Origin: CAVUWL01 sp963787415
GTDB lineage: Bacteria > Actinomycetota > Thermoleophilia > Solirubrobacterales > 70-9
Assembly: GCA_963787415.1 (NCBI GenBank)
Contig: CAWBCO010000003.1
Coordinates: 124,001 to 188,000 of the forward strand
Direction of reading: 5' to 3'
DNA: 64,000 nt
Shown one piece after another: positions 8,061-16,601 of this stretch; positions within the stretch are counted from its first letter, which is position 1, and every line of letters begins with the position of its first letter. The translations under genes and the position numbers were made by a program. The notes beneath the pieces were generated by a model. The model saw only the letters and a list, made by a program, of their open reading frames with translations, had not been told where the DNA came from and did not search any database.

Positions 8061-8280
8061 CGCCGAGTACGGAGTGGCTGGCGCCACCATCCACCGCTGG
8101 CTCGACCAGGACCGCATAGACCACGGCGAGAAACCCGGCGCCACCAGCTCCCAGAACACCGAGCTCGCCGCTGCAAGGAAGCGGGTCCGCGAGCTCGAGC
8201 ACGAACTCGAGCTGATCCGCAAGGCGGCGGCGATCTTCGACGAGCAAGAAAAGATTCGCCCAAAAGGCTCTACCCGGTGA
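7981..8280 (+). CDS. IS3-family transposase OrfA (element 2)
   Basis: The product is 99 residues from the ATG at 7981, preceded by AAGGAG. It has an HTH_Tnp_1 domain (YPPEFRERIIALARSGRSV, then GVAGATIHRW) and a coiled-coil tail rich in Arg and Glu that ends in LELIRKAAAIFDEQEK. It binds the IS ends and partners with OrfB. Its stop overlaps the OrfB start (GTGA). Confidence 0.9.
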   Translation: MPRQYPPEFRERIIALARSGRSVSGLSAEYGVAGATIHRWLDQDRIDHGEKPGATSSQNTELAAARKRVRELEHELELIRKAAAIFDEQEKIRPKGSTR

Positions 8281-9131
8281 TCAGGTGCCTGACCGGGCAG
8301 GGATTCAGCGAGCGAGAGACATGCCGCGCGCTCGGAGTCAACCGCAGTAGCTACACCCACTGGCGCAAGAGGCCGCCGAACCAGCGCGAGCTGAGGCGGG
8401 CATGGCTTGGGCCGTTGGTGGCAAAGATCCACAGCGACTCCTTCGGGACCTACGGCTACGTCAGAGTGGCGGCGGAGCTGCGGCTTGGCCACGGCGTAAT
8501 CGCCAACCGCAAGCTCGTCTACTCGATCATGCGCGAGCAGGGCCGCAAGGGCTTGCCCAAGCCATCGACGGGCAGGCGGGGTCTCCCCGGGGCGTTCGTG
8601 GCAGCCGACCTCGTTTGCCGTGACTTCTCCGAGGACGGCCCCAACAAGCTCTGGGTGACCGATATAACCGAGCACCCGACCAGAGAAGGAAAGGTCTTCT
8701 GCTGCGCGGTGCTCGATGCCTTCAGCCGCAAGATCGTCGGCTGGTCGATCGACTCGACCCAGACGGCCGCCCTGGTCACCAACGCGCTCGGGATGGCGAT
8801 CGCAGGCCGCGACCCCGATCGCACCGTGATCCATAGCGATCGTGGCACCCAATTCACATCTTGGGTCTTCACCCAGCGCGTCAAGGAGGCGAAGCTGATG
8901 CCGTCGGTTGGTCGCACCGGGACCGCCCTGGACAACGCGATGATGGAGTCATTCTGGGGCCGGATGCAGGTCGAGCTGCTCAACCGCCGAGGATGGAAGA
9001 CGAGGGTCGAGCTCGCCAACGCGATCTTCGAGTACATCGAGTCCTTCCACAACAACCGCCGGCGCCACAGCTCGCTCAATATGCTCACCCCAATGGAGTT
9101 CGAGGAACTCCATCCGAAACAATCCAGCTAG
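8277..9131 (+). CDS. IS3-family transposase OrfB integrase (element 2)
   Basis: This 284-residue DDE integrase starts at a GTG overlapping the OrfA stop. It carries HTH_21 (FGTYGYVRVAAELRLGHGV) and the rve core. The catalytic residues lie in KLWVTDITEHPT, VIHSDRGTQFTS and ALDNAMMESFWGRMQVE. The C-terminal NRRRHSSLNMLTPMEFE is typical. No internal stops or frameshifts were seen, so it is likely functional. Close relatives in the window are the decayed fragments at 10248-11133 and 12690-12979. Confidence 0.93.
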   Translation: MIRCLTGQGFSERETCRALGVNRSSYTHWRKRPPNQRELRRAWLGPLVAKIHSDSFGTYGYVRVAAELRLGHGVIANRKLVYSIMREQGRKGLPKPSTGRRGLPGAFVAADLVCRDFSEDGPNKLWVTDITEHPTREGKVFCCAVLDAFSRKIVGWSIDSTQTAALVTNALGMAIAGRDPDRTVIHSDRGTQFTSWVFTQRVKEAKLMPSVGRTGTALDNAMMESFWGRMQVELLNRRGWKTRVELANAIFEYIESFHNNRRRHSSLNMLTPMEFEELHPKQSS

Positions 9132-9345
9132 CTGGAGTCTCATTCGGAGTGGACGGTGCTGGGGGTTAGATCAAGCGGACCGATGAAGGGGGTCCGGTCA
9201 ATTGTGCCGGGGATATACCGATGGGACCGATCTTGGGTAGCTAGTGCGGAGTGTGTGGCGCGATTTTGGCGGTTCGGGGGTTTCTGGTAGCCGAGGTTTC
9301 GCATCTGCTGCGTGGCAGCCGGGCTCTCAGGTAGAAATACGTCCG

Positions 9346-10095
9346 ATGGCAGAGGGCATTCTGATCGCGTTCTTAGGGGGACTGGTCGCTGGAAGCTTCG
9401 CTACCGCCGTGGCACACCGCGTGCCGCGTGGGATCTCGATCGTTGGACCGCGCTCACGGTGCCCCGCATGCGGATCCCAGATAGCTGCCTACGACAACAT
9501 CCCGCTAGTGTCGTGGATTCTGTTAGGGGGTAAGGCGCGTTGCTGCGGCCTTCATATCTCTCGCCGCTATCCCATGACTGAGCTTGCTGTCGGCATATTG
9601 TTCGTGATCACCGCGCTCGTCCATCGGTATGACTCCCTCGCGGCGATCGCGATTGACCTTGTGTTCGTGACATTGCTCGCTGCAGTTACTCTTACAGATC
9701 TCGAGCGGCGCGTCATTCCTAATAAGATTCTTATTGTGGGGAGCGTACTATGCGTGGCAATTGCAGTACCAACGGATCCGGGTGGAATGGCCGAGCGGTT
9801 AATTGCAGCGGTAGCTGCCGGCGGGTTGCTGTTCCTCGTAGTGCTTGCCTATCCGGCCGGGATGGGCCTCGGCGACGTTAAGTTGACATTTGTTATGGGT
9901 CTTTTCTTGGGATGGGCAGTCGGCCCCGCAATTCTCATCGCGCTACTAGCTGGTAGCACCTTCGGTCTAGCGATAATCGCACGCCACGGCGCAAGCGCCC
10001 GCAAGATGGCGATTCCATTTGGTCCCTTCTTGGCACTCGGCGGTGTAGTTGCGATGTTGGTTGGTGACCAACTGATCAGACTTTATCTGGGGTGA
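9346..10095 (+). CDS. pilD: prepilin peptidase / leader methylase
   Basis: This 249-residue polytopic membrane aspartic protease cleaves and N-methylates type IV prepilins. The start ATG at 9346 precedes a typical N-terminal ILIAFLGGLVAGSFATAVAHR. The two catalytic aspartates lie in TLTDLERRVIPN and GMGLGDVKL, as in PilD/GspO. The cytoplasmic zinc loop has CPAC, but the second pair is altered: where the family has CxxC, this protein has ARCCG, so the first Cys is Ala and an adjacent Cys is present. Zinc binding may be lost or rearranged. The gene is an island between IS elements and is the only peptidase seen for the prepilins here. Confidence 0.92.
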   Translation: MAEGILIAFLGGLVAGSFATAVAHRVPRGISIVGPRSRCPACGSQIAAYDNIPLVSWILLGGKARCCGLHISRRYPMTELAVGILFVITALVHRYDSLAAIAIDLVFVTLLAAVTLTDLERRVIPNKILIVGSVLCVAIAVPTDPGGMAERLIAAVAAGGLLFLVVLAYPAGMGLGDVKLTFVMGLFLGWAVGPAILIALLAGSTFGLAIIARHGASARKMAIPFGPFLALGGVVAMLVGDQLIRLYLG

Positions 10096-10247
10096 GTATA
10101 TCGGGGTAGCTTGGTATCAGGTCACTTCATAATCGGACCTATAGGTGAGGATCTGGCCCGACTCCCTGAAATTGGACCGCCTGATCTGGTCCCAATTAAT
10201 GGACTGAGTTTGTGAGAGGGTGGGCGGCATGAACGCAGGGAGCCCTC

Positions 10248-11133
10248 ATGCCGAAGTCCTACTTGCCGGAGTTCCGTCGTCACGCGGTGCGCTTTGTCGC
10301 GCTGGCGGGCGACCCTGGTCAGGTCGCTCGCGGTCTCGGAGTTTCTGAGGCGACGATCTACCGCGGGATCGCCCAGGATGAAGTTGACCTGGGCGAGCGT
10401 CCAGGGATCCGTAGCGACGAGCAGGCCGAGCTCTCGAAGGCTCGAGAGAGAATCAGGGAGCTAGACGCGGCGCTGGAGCTGACGCGAAAGGCGTCAGCAT
10501 TGTTCAACGAGGGGGCAGAGCGCCCTGCCCCAAAAGCCACCTTACCCGGTGACCGCCTGCCTGGCGGGGCAGGGATACAGCGCGAAGAAGTGCTGCTGGA
10601 GCCCTCGTGTGGCTCCGGCGGGGCTCTTTCACCACCAAAGCAAGCCGCCGACCATGCTGGAGCTACGAACCGAGCAGCTAAGCGGTCTGATTGGCGATAT
10701 CCACCACGCCTCGATCCGCACTTACGGTACCCGCCGCGTTACGGCGGAGCTGCGACTTGGGTTTGGGATGACCGTCCACCGCAAGGCCGTCCGCAGGATT
10801 ATGGGAAGCCTGGGGCTGGCGGGACTCCCCACCCCGAAAGTAAAGTGCAGGGGATCGAAGACCGACGGAGCTGCTGCTGGCGATCTCGTGCTGCGCCGGT
10901 TCTCTCGCGAGGCCCCCGACCGGCTTTGGATGACCGACATTACCGAGCATCCAACCAGGGAGGGCAAGCTCTACTGCTGCGCGGTCTTGGACGCCTACTC
11001 CCGCAGCGTCGGCGGCTTGTCAATCGATAGCCAGCAGGCCGCCTCGCTGGTGATGAGCGCGCTGGCGATGGCGAACGCCAACCGTTAGCACAAAGACGGC
11101 GCAGTGCTACACAATGATCACGGCAGCCAGGCC
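10248..11133 (+). pseudogene. IS3-family OrfA and 5' part of OrfB (element 3, disrupted)
   Basis: OrfA (10248 to about 10530) starts MPKSYLPEFRRHAVRF, with an HTH and a coiled coil. Near its end the frame runs past the expected stop, unlike element 2. OrfB begins with the GTG at 10549 and shows YGTRRVTAELRLGFGM, RLWMTDITEHPTREGKL and CCAVLDAYSRS. It is stopped by TAG at 11086-11088; after it the same frame continues VLHNDHGSQ, the second catalytic motif. The sequence is then cut by the IS30 insertion. It is clearly homologous to element 2 but non-functional. Confidence 0.85.
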
Positions 11134-11135
11134 GG

Positions 11136-12689
11136 ATTCAACCGGTCCACGCAACACCGGGGTATCAGTAGGCGAACCGTAGCGGTAGGTAAGGAGGCCC
11201 CGGCCGGAGGATGGCACGTGGGTGCGCGACTGACCGCCTTCAGGGGTGTCGGGTGGGCGTGGCGTTCGTCTTCGTCGTCGTGTCGGGTTCAGCGGGCCGC
11301 AGCGAGGTGCTCTTCGGGGGGGTGCGCCAGTCAAGCGTCTTGCGCGGCCTGCCGTTCAGGGTGGCGGCTACGGCGAGGAGGTCGGAGGCGCTGTGTCGGG
11401 TGAGGTCGGTGCCCTTCGGAAAGTACTGGCGCAAGAGGCCGTTGGTGTTCTCGTTGGGGGCGCGCTGCCAGGGGCTCTGCGGGTCACAGAAGTAGACCGG
11501 CAGGCCGGTGTCGATCCGAAGCTTGGCGTGCTGGGCCATCTCGGCGCCCTGGTCCCAGGTCAGCGAGCGGCGCAGCTGCTCGGGCAAGGTGGCGATTGCA
11601 GCGGCGATCGCGTCGCGAACCTGCTCGGCGCCGTGCCCGCTCACGGGCGACCCGTTCTTGACCCTTGGGGTGGCCCTGTCTTGGTTGGGCGGCAGATGCA
11701 GCAGCATGACAAAGCGAGTGCTCCGCTCGAGGAGCGTGCCGATCGCGGAGCGATCGGTCCCGAGGATCAGGTCGCCCTCCCAGTGGCCGGGGATGGCGCG
11801 GTCGGCCGCCTCGGCGGGCCGCTCGCTGATCATGATCTCCTCGCTGAGGAAGCCCTTGCCGCGAGCCCGGGCGCGAGCGCGCGGGACGCGCAGCGCCCTG
11901 CCGGTCCGCAAGCAGGCGAAAAGCTCTCGCTTCAGCGCGCCGCGGCCTTGCACGTAGAGGGCCTGGTAGATCGCCTCATGGGAGATCCGCATCGACTCAT
12001 CATCGGGAAACTCGATCTTCAGCCGGTTGGCGATCTGCTCCGGGCTCCACGCCGTCGCCCACCGGCGGTCCTGGCGACGCGGCTTGTTGCGGCCCTTCCA
12101 TGCCTTGGCCGCGGGCCCGGGCACCGCCGGGCCGCCGGGCCGGCGAATCTGACCGGCGAGCCGATCCTGAACGTAGTGGCGCAACCGCTCATCAGCAGCG
12201 AGCTTCGCAGTCTTCGGGCGGCGGGCCATCAGCTCCGCCTTCCACTGCGCGACCGAAGCCCGGTACTTGAGCTTGCCGCCACGCGTGGCCGCTTTGCGGC
12301 GCAGCTCCCGAGAGATCGTCGACGGGGACCGGTTCAGGGTGCGGGCGATCTCGCGAACACCCGCGCCCTGCGCCCGCGCCAGCGCGATCTCCTCGCGCTC
12401 CTCAAAACACAGATACCGACCCGATAGCGGCTTGACCATGAACGTCGCCATTCCCCCACGCTCTCGAAACCACCGGCTACCAGCCGCTTGGGAGGCGCCA
12501 ACCGCAAGCGCGGCCTCCTCGCTGCTTCGCCCTTTCGCGATCTCATGCCAAAACAGCCGCTCGACGTCGCGCCGCAACGACGGCTTGCCCGGCGACTTCA
12601 TCGGCGCCCTGCCCGTCAGTTCGGTCATCCACCCAGCCGGCCTGCCCATCGTTCACCTCCGTGCACAGGTGTTGCGAGGACGATTGAAT
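11136..12689 (-). mobile_element. IS30-family insertion sequence (about 1.55 kb) nested in IS3 element 3
   Basis: Imperfect terminal inverted repeats begin ATTCAACCGGTCCACG at the left (11136) and, on the complement, ATTCAATCGTCCTCG at the right (ending 12689). Both continue CAACACC. The single transposase gene on the minus strand is intact. The element splits the IS3 OrfB codons between HGSQ and FTTW, so it arrived after element 3. A clear target duplication could not be defined. Confidence 0.85.
11240..12649 (-). CDS. IS30-family transposase
   Basis: The product is 469 residues. An N-terminal region with an HTH (SSEEAALAVGASQAAGSRWF) precedes the IS30 HTH_38 domain (LSGRYLCFEEREEIALARAQ, then REIARTLNRSPSTISREL). 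The C-terminal DDE integrase core shows AIPGHWEGDLILG, LTWDQGAEM and SPWQRAPNENTNGLLRQYFPK, the diagnostic IS30 signatures. The frame is intact throughout. The long open frame on the opposite strand is a high-GC shadow. Confidence 0.95.
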   Translation of the reverse strand: MGRPAGWMTELTGRAPMKSPGKPSLRRDVERLFWHEIAKGRSSEEAALAVGASQAAGSRWFRERGGMATFMVKPLSGRYLCFEEREEIALARAQGAGVREIARTLNRSPSTISRELRRKAATRGGKLKYRASVAQWKAELMARRPKTAKLAADERLRHYVQDRLAGQIRRPGGPAVPGPAAKAWKGRNKPRRQDRRWATAWSPEQIANRLKIEFPDDESMRISHEAIYQALYVQGRGALKRELFACLRTGRALRVPRARARARGKGFLSEEIMISERPAEAADRAIPGHWEGDLILGTDRSAIGTLLERSTRFVMLLHLPPNQDRATPRVKNGSPVSGHGAEQVRDAIAAAIATLPEQLRRSLTWDQGAEMAQHAKLRIDTGLPVYFCDPQSPWQRAPNENTNGLLRQYFPKGTDLTRHSASDLLAVAATLNGRPRKTLDWRTPPKSTSLRPAEPDTTTKTNATPTRHP

Positions 12690-12979
12690 TCACTCGGTTC
12701 ACAACTTGGGTCTTCACCCAGCGCGTCAAGGAGGCGAAGCTGATGCCGTCGGTCGGTCCCACCGGGACCGCCCTCGACAACGCGATGATGGAGTCGTTCT
12801 GGGGCTGGATGCAGGTCGAGCTGCTCAACCGCCGGCGATAGCGCACCCGGCTAGAGCTCGCCAACGCGATCTTTGAGTACCTTGAGTCCTTCCACAACCG
12901 AAAGCGCCGTCATAGTGCTCTCGGGATGCTCACACCCGATGAATACGAGACCCGTTACCACCAAAACCTAGCCGCCTGA
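12690..12979 (+). pseudogene. IS3-family OrfB 3' fragment (element 3)
   Basis: This fragment reads FTTWVFTQRVKEAKLMPSVG, then the catalytic-Glu segment ALDNAMMESFWGWMQVE. A TAG at 12838-12840 replaces the Trp codon found in element 2 (NRRGWKTR). The frame then continues with ESFHNRKRRHSALGMLTPDE to a natural stop. It is the missing right part of the OrfB interrupted at 11133. Confidence 0.88.
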
Positions 12980-13172
12980 ATCGCATAAGCCGGGTCCAAC
13001 AAAGCGGCAGCAGATCAGGTCTATGAGGGGATCCCGTCAGGAGTGAAGACGGGCGGCGCGCGTTTCAGGTTGGTCGATTGACACAAGGATGGGTCGGGCC
13101 AGGCAGAACGGGCTACCCCGATCGCCCGAAAGGTCTTCGAGGCATTGGCGCTCGGAACGGCGTGAAGATGCG

Positions 13173-13202
13173 CGGACGCCCCGTCCGCGGCCGGGGCGTC
13201 CG
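13173..13202 (-). terminator. hairpin downstream of pilA copy 2
   Basis: A perfect 11-bp stem CGGACGCCCCG / CGGGGCGTCCG with an 8-base loop lies about 50 bases beyond the minus-strand pilin stop. It has no T-tract. By position it would end the copy-2 pilin transcript. The rest of 13018-13252 holds nothing I can identify. Confidence 0.6.
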
Positions 13203-13252
13203 AATCGAGGCATCGCTATCGAACCGGAGGTGTCTGGGGTTACTTGGGGGGA

Positions 13253-13708
13253 CTAGCCGTTGGCCCAGCTTAATCCGGCCGGACAACCACCACCTACCGC
13301 AGAGCATGGATAGGTAGTCACGCCATTGACATTTTTAATCCCAAATTTGCGGCCAGTGCTTGATTCGGTTTTCACTTCGAATTCGTTAGCCGTGTGCACC
13401 GGAACTTCGAGGTTGGTCGCGCTGCCCAACGTCGGTTCGATTGCTAGGAGTGCTGCTTTTTCACATAGTGCGAAACTCCCACCATGTTCAGTCGAGCACG
13501 TCTCGATCGCGACCTCAGCGTCGTTGGTGTAGGACTTCGCCTTTGCGTCACCGGCCTTTTCGCGCTGATTGAAGAACGCCGGCAACGCGATCGCCGCCAG
13601 GATCCCCATGATCAGCATCACAACGAGGAGCTCGATCAGCGTAAAGCCGGCCTCGCCCTCGCCCTTGAGCCGAGCACTAATCATGTTTTGGATTTTTCTG
13701 AGAGACAC
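13253..13708 (-). CDS. pilA: type IV pilin, copy 2 (inverted duplicate)
   Basis: The product is about 151 residues. The GTG at 13708 is preferred because AGGAG lies 6 bases upstream; the TTG at 13714 directly follows that sequence. The short leader ends G|FTLIE, with the same alpha-1 helix as copy 1. The first residues (SLRKIQNM) differ from copy 1, and the leader has a GEGEAG expansion of six bases. From ISARLKG onward the two genes match almost base for base. The exception is a segment of about 45 bases encoding GGSFALCEKAALLAIEP here versus GGSFVKCGAPELIAIEP in copy 1. Identity ends precisely at the stop codon. The last 190 bases are identical by eye. Confidence 0.93.
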   Translation of the reverse strand: MSLRKIQNMISARLKGEGEAGFTLIELLVVMLIMGILAAIALPAFFNQREKAGDAKAKSYTNDAEVAIETCSTEHGGSFALCEKAALLAIEPTLGSATNLEVPVHTANEFEVKTESSTGRKFGIKNVNGVTTYPCSAVGGGCPAGLSWANG

Positions 13709-13769
13709 TTGCAACTCCTGTGGTCTTGTCAGTTTGCGTCAGGATCTGTCGCAAGATATGACGGCTCTT

Positions 13770-13860
13770 CCCTGTCGACATTGGCGGCTCCTGGGCCTCC
13801 AAACTCGTAGCCTCGCTTGACTTCCAGCGGACTTCACGGCGGGCTTCCTTTATCCAGGGC
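13770..13860 (-). promoter_or_regulatory. possible degenerate c-di-GMP-I-like leader of pilA copy 2
   Basis: On the minus strand the leader shares ordered landmarks with the riboswitch of copy 1: GCCCTGG at the 5' end, CCGTGA then GT (compare CCGTGAGGT), and GCGAGGCT. A 3' CAGGG can pair with CCCTG. The distance from GCGAGGC to the start codon is similar (about 100-115 bases). However, the ligand-binding GGCAAACC and GGGANGC blocks are not preserved. It may be a decayed riboswitch or coincidence. Confidence 0.3.
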
Positions 13861-14773
13861 ACCGGCATGGTCATTGCACAAGCCTTATCGACAGGGCATG
13901 GGAGATCTTTAGACAAAAAATAGGTCCGCATCGCGCAAATTTTGGAAACCTACCTGCACCTACGCGAGACCGTCCGAGATGCACTATCAAGCCTTCGTTG
14001 GAACGTCCTGAGACACGATGGTGCCGGTCCCATCACGAGTAGGCATAGCCCGGCGGCGCAGGAACCCCTGGCCATTCGAGTTGGAAGATGCGAGCCGAGT
14101 TTGCCCGACTGTCGAATCGATGTTTCCCGATCACGATCGAGGCTTCAAGATGGCGGACTCTTCTTATCAATCGTCTCGCCTGCCTCAACATAAATGTCCT
14201 CGAACTGTTCCTGTGATTGCCCGACAGGAGCTGCCGCATGACGTTGGTTATTCGCCTCCAACCGCGCATCGACGCAGATCGACGCCTCACCGATTGGCTT
14301 TGAGCCGGGGCTGTTCGACTCCGATCCGGAGCAGCCGGGGTGCCAACGGCGTCTAAGGGATCGACCTGACGACTCGGAAATCAAAAGCAGCTCTAGTTGG
14401 GCGCTCCAGCGGCAGTTGACATGTCGGTTCCCGGGAGGTCCTGCCCACACCGGGCTGACCAGGTCGATGTCACCCATCCGCCCAAGAAAGGCCAACTCGA
14501 ATCCTTCGAGTCAGCAACGGGTCGAGTTCGGTCAAGGGCAGATGGGCCGCATTTGGCATCCCGAGAGATTCGACCCCGGAATTGGGCGAGCCGACCATTG
14601 GCGACCGCATGCCCATTGCCCACCTGTCGCAGGCGAATCCGAACCGCGCAAACGTCATTTCCAGCACTTGTCAAAGATTTGATTGAACGGAGCATCAAAC
14701 CCGATTGAGCGTGCCCTTGCAAGGATTCGACGGTATCCAAACGACGATTGTCTTTGCTGATTGCCTGGATTGC
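13861..14773. other. gene-free region
   Basis: About 0.9 kb without a recognisable gene. Several short open frames on both strands (for example near 14018-14356 and 14393-14740) lack start signals, domains or homologous-looking motifs. The AT content is higher than in the flanking genes. I see no RNA gene, repeat or IS remnant in it. It may be the decayed end of the minus-strand pilus operon or of an old mobile element. Confidence 0.4.
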
Positions 14774-15679
14774 TCAGTGACCGTGTCGCTTACCACCTAG
14801 GGAAGCGCGGTGCAGCTTATTAGTCACAACCAGGTGCGTCTTTAGCAGTTCGATCTTGACGGTGCGATGTTTGGGCCCATACACTAGTGTCTCCGGGGTC
14901 CCCGGTTCCAAGGCCAGGAGCTGGCAGGTCCGCGATCCAAGCACGCAACGATCTTCACCGAAAATTGCCGTGACGTTCGAGGAGATCAGCAGGAGTGCCT
15001 TCTGCCCGTTCTTGGTGACACCCATGAAGATGGCCGCCGGCTTCTTGCGACTGGGCAGGGTGGTCAGCTCCGGCAGATTGCGGCGAACCTGAGGTTCACT
15101 CTTTTTCGCCGAGCTCTTTTTTACTTTTCGAACTGCCGGTAACCATCCGCACGTCTATTGCGTAGGAATAGAACGTAAGCTGGTGAGTGATGTGCGTAGA
15201 TTCAGTGATCGTCGGAGGGGAGTTGGTTACCGGACCGGAGGCGGATCCCGTGGACGATCCGGAGGCGCTCGATTCGGCATCCCGCGCTGGAGGCGCTCGA
15301 TTCGGCTACCTTCGCTGCTCGCCGAGGAGGTGTTTGTTTCAGGCTTGGTGAACTGCTGTTTGAAAGGGTCTGTAGCACGCAGGTAGCTGAGCCGGCGGTG
15401 GTAGGAGTGCAGGCCCTGTGCGGTCTTCGCGACCACCAGCTCGCCGGAATGGTTTGGCGTAGCGCTAGAGACCGCAACGGCGGTGACGCCGCTGGAGGGC
15501 GCGTTACCTGACCCAGAGGACTGGCTCAGCGCAATCGGCACCGCGACAATCGCTACCACCAGTACCGCGACCAAGGGAAGAAGGTGGCGTTCGCGTAGGT
15601 CATAGAACACGTTGAGGATCGGCTCGGGGACCTTGAGCTCCGGCAGCTTGATCTCTGGGCCTTTCTTGAGCATGTTCAT
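14774..15679 (-). pseudogene. pilus-operon membrane protein in the PilP position, reading frame broken twice
   Basis: The start overlaps the pilO stop (ATGA). The N-terminal 130 residues read in one frame: a cytoplasmic KLPELKVPEPILNVFYDLRERH, a TM segment (LLPLVAVLVVAIVAVPIAL), then SYLRATDPFKQQF. At a Ser/Ala linker carrying an 18-bp direct repeat with a 28-bp period (15261-15306), coding potential moves to another frame: TFYSYAIDVRMVTGSSKSKK, at about 15180-15120. At an A-rich run (15116-15124) it moves back to the first frame for the C-terminal domain (QALLLISSNVTAIFGEDRC-like, then LEPGTPETLVYG), ending at 14774. Net phase is restored. Pseudogene, contingency switching or indel errors are all possible. 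The function is unknown; position suggests PilP-like alignment-complex work. Confidence 0.62.
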
Positions 15680-16509
15680 TTCGAGTTGGAGACGGGCGCG
15701 GTCGATGTGGTGGAGGATTCGCTCGGTGAGGTGGTCGCTGCCGTCGGGGTTGCGGTTGAAGGGGCCGAGGGAGTGGCGCCTGCGGTCAGGCCTTGGCTGG
15801 CCGGGGTGAGATAGGTCGTAACCGAAAAACTTGCTTCAAGTTTGTTCGATCCGGTGCTCGATTCCGGCGCATTCAGCGCGAAGCCGTTGAGCGTCACCAG
15901 GCGGCCGTCGACCGCGACGTGATGGCCGCCGGTGTGGACCAAGGAGTCGATCCCTCCAATGAAGTCGGCGACGTGGAAGAAATTGCCCGAAAATGTGAGT
16001 TCATAAGGCATTACCGCGAGGCCGGCCGGCCCGATTGTAGCCCCCAGCGGAAGTAGTGAAGCCGCTGCCTCGGTTGCGGGAACGGCGGACGCTGTAGTCA
16101 CGGCGCTCGAGGAGCCGCCCGCCGGAGTCGCAGTGGTGGTGGGCGCGGCTGGCGCGGGCGCAGCGGAACCTGTGCCCGCGCTGGCCGCCAGCTGAATGCT
16201 GTTGAACCTTACGTGCGAGTGTTGAGCGATTTCGCTGAGTTCTACCAGTAGGGAAGAGGTACCATCGGAGGTCGGGACGGCCTTGCCCAAAAGTACGATC
16301 TGCTGGTAGTTAGTTGGGAATTGCCGTCGCGCCGCCAGCGATTCGGTCGCTTTGGTTTGGGATTCGGCGAGTGAACTCCGCAATTCATTGACTTGGGCGC
16401 TGAGGTGGTCGGCTTCCTGGCGTTTGGGGCCAAGCGCGAGCACCCAGAAGCCGACGGCCAGGGCCACGACGAGGAGCACAGAGACGATCAGAAGGTTGGA
16501 GGACTTCAT
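15676..16509 (-). CDS. pilO: PilO-like pilus alignment protein
   Basis: The product is 277 residues from the ATG at 16509, which has GGAGAAGG upstream. It has an N-terminal TM segment (LLIVSVLLVVALAVGFWVLAL) and a coiled coil (about residues 28-65). The conserved PilO segment QQIVLLGKAVPTSDGTSSLL and the domain ending at LVTLNGFAL follow. An Ala/Thr/Pro-rich insertion at about 110-150 and a Ser/Thr-rich tail flank the folded part. PilO pairs with PilN in the inner-membrane alignment complex. It overlaps the next gene by ATGA. A longer start at 16584 is possible but has no ribosome-binding site. Confidence 0.88.
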   Translation of the reverse strand: MKSSNLLIVSVLLVVALAVGFWVLALGPKRQEADHLSAQVNELRSSLAESQTKATESLAARRQFPTNYQQIVLLGKAVPTSDGTSSLLVELSEIAQHSHVRFNSIQLAASAGTGSAAPAPAAPTTTATPAGGSSSAVTTASAVPATEAAASLLPLGATIGPAGLAVMPYELTFSGNFFHVADFIGGIDSLVHTGGHHVAVDGRLVTLNGFALNAPESSTGSNKLEASFSVTTYLTPASQGLTAGATPSAPSTATPTAATTSPSESSTTSTAPVSNSK

Positions 16510-16601
16510 CTCAGCCTTCTCCACCTTCGGATTCTGACGAGCTGGATGCGCTTTGGGGTGTTGAGGAGGTAGTTGAACCGGCATTTGAGGAAGATGACGA
16601 G

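Larger units (their letters stand above)
7919..9173 (+). mobile_element. IS3-family insertion sequence, element 2 (about 1255 bp)
   Basis: Perfect terminal inverted repeats TGATCTAACCCCC (7919-7931) and GGGGGTTAGATCA (9161-9173) bound the element. One more T/A pair outside also matches. An inner inverted pair, GAGACTCCAGC near 7962 and GCTGGAGTCTC near 9130, also exists. Ends in TG...CA are typical of IS3. No target duplication is evident. Both transposase frames are intact, so this copy may be active. Confidence 0.88.
10182..13017 (+). mobile_element. decayed IS3-family element 3, interrupted by an IS30-family element
   Basis: The outer ends show the inverted repeat CTGATCTG / CAGATCAG (10181-10188 and 13011-13018), at distances from the OrfA start and OrfB end that mirror element 2. 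The left part carries OrfA and the first two thirds of OrfB. The right part (from about 12690) carries the rest of OrfB. The IS30-family element sits exactly inside the second catalytic motif (HGSQ / FTTW). Two nonsense codons and a frame change make this copy defective. Confidence 0.78.

Noticed and set aside
11246..12427. Long plus-strand open frame of 393 codons
   Set aside because: It is the antisense shadow of the intact IS30 transposase. It has no ribosome site or domain and has the Arg/Gly/Pro composition typical of high-GC shadows.
15261..15306. Tandem repeat as a CRISPR or regulatory iteron
   Set aside because: There are only two 18-bp copies, and they lie within the coding linker of the pilus gene; a slippage site is a simpler reading.
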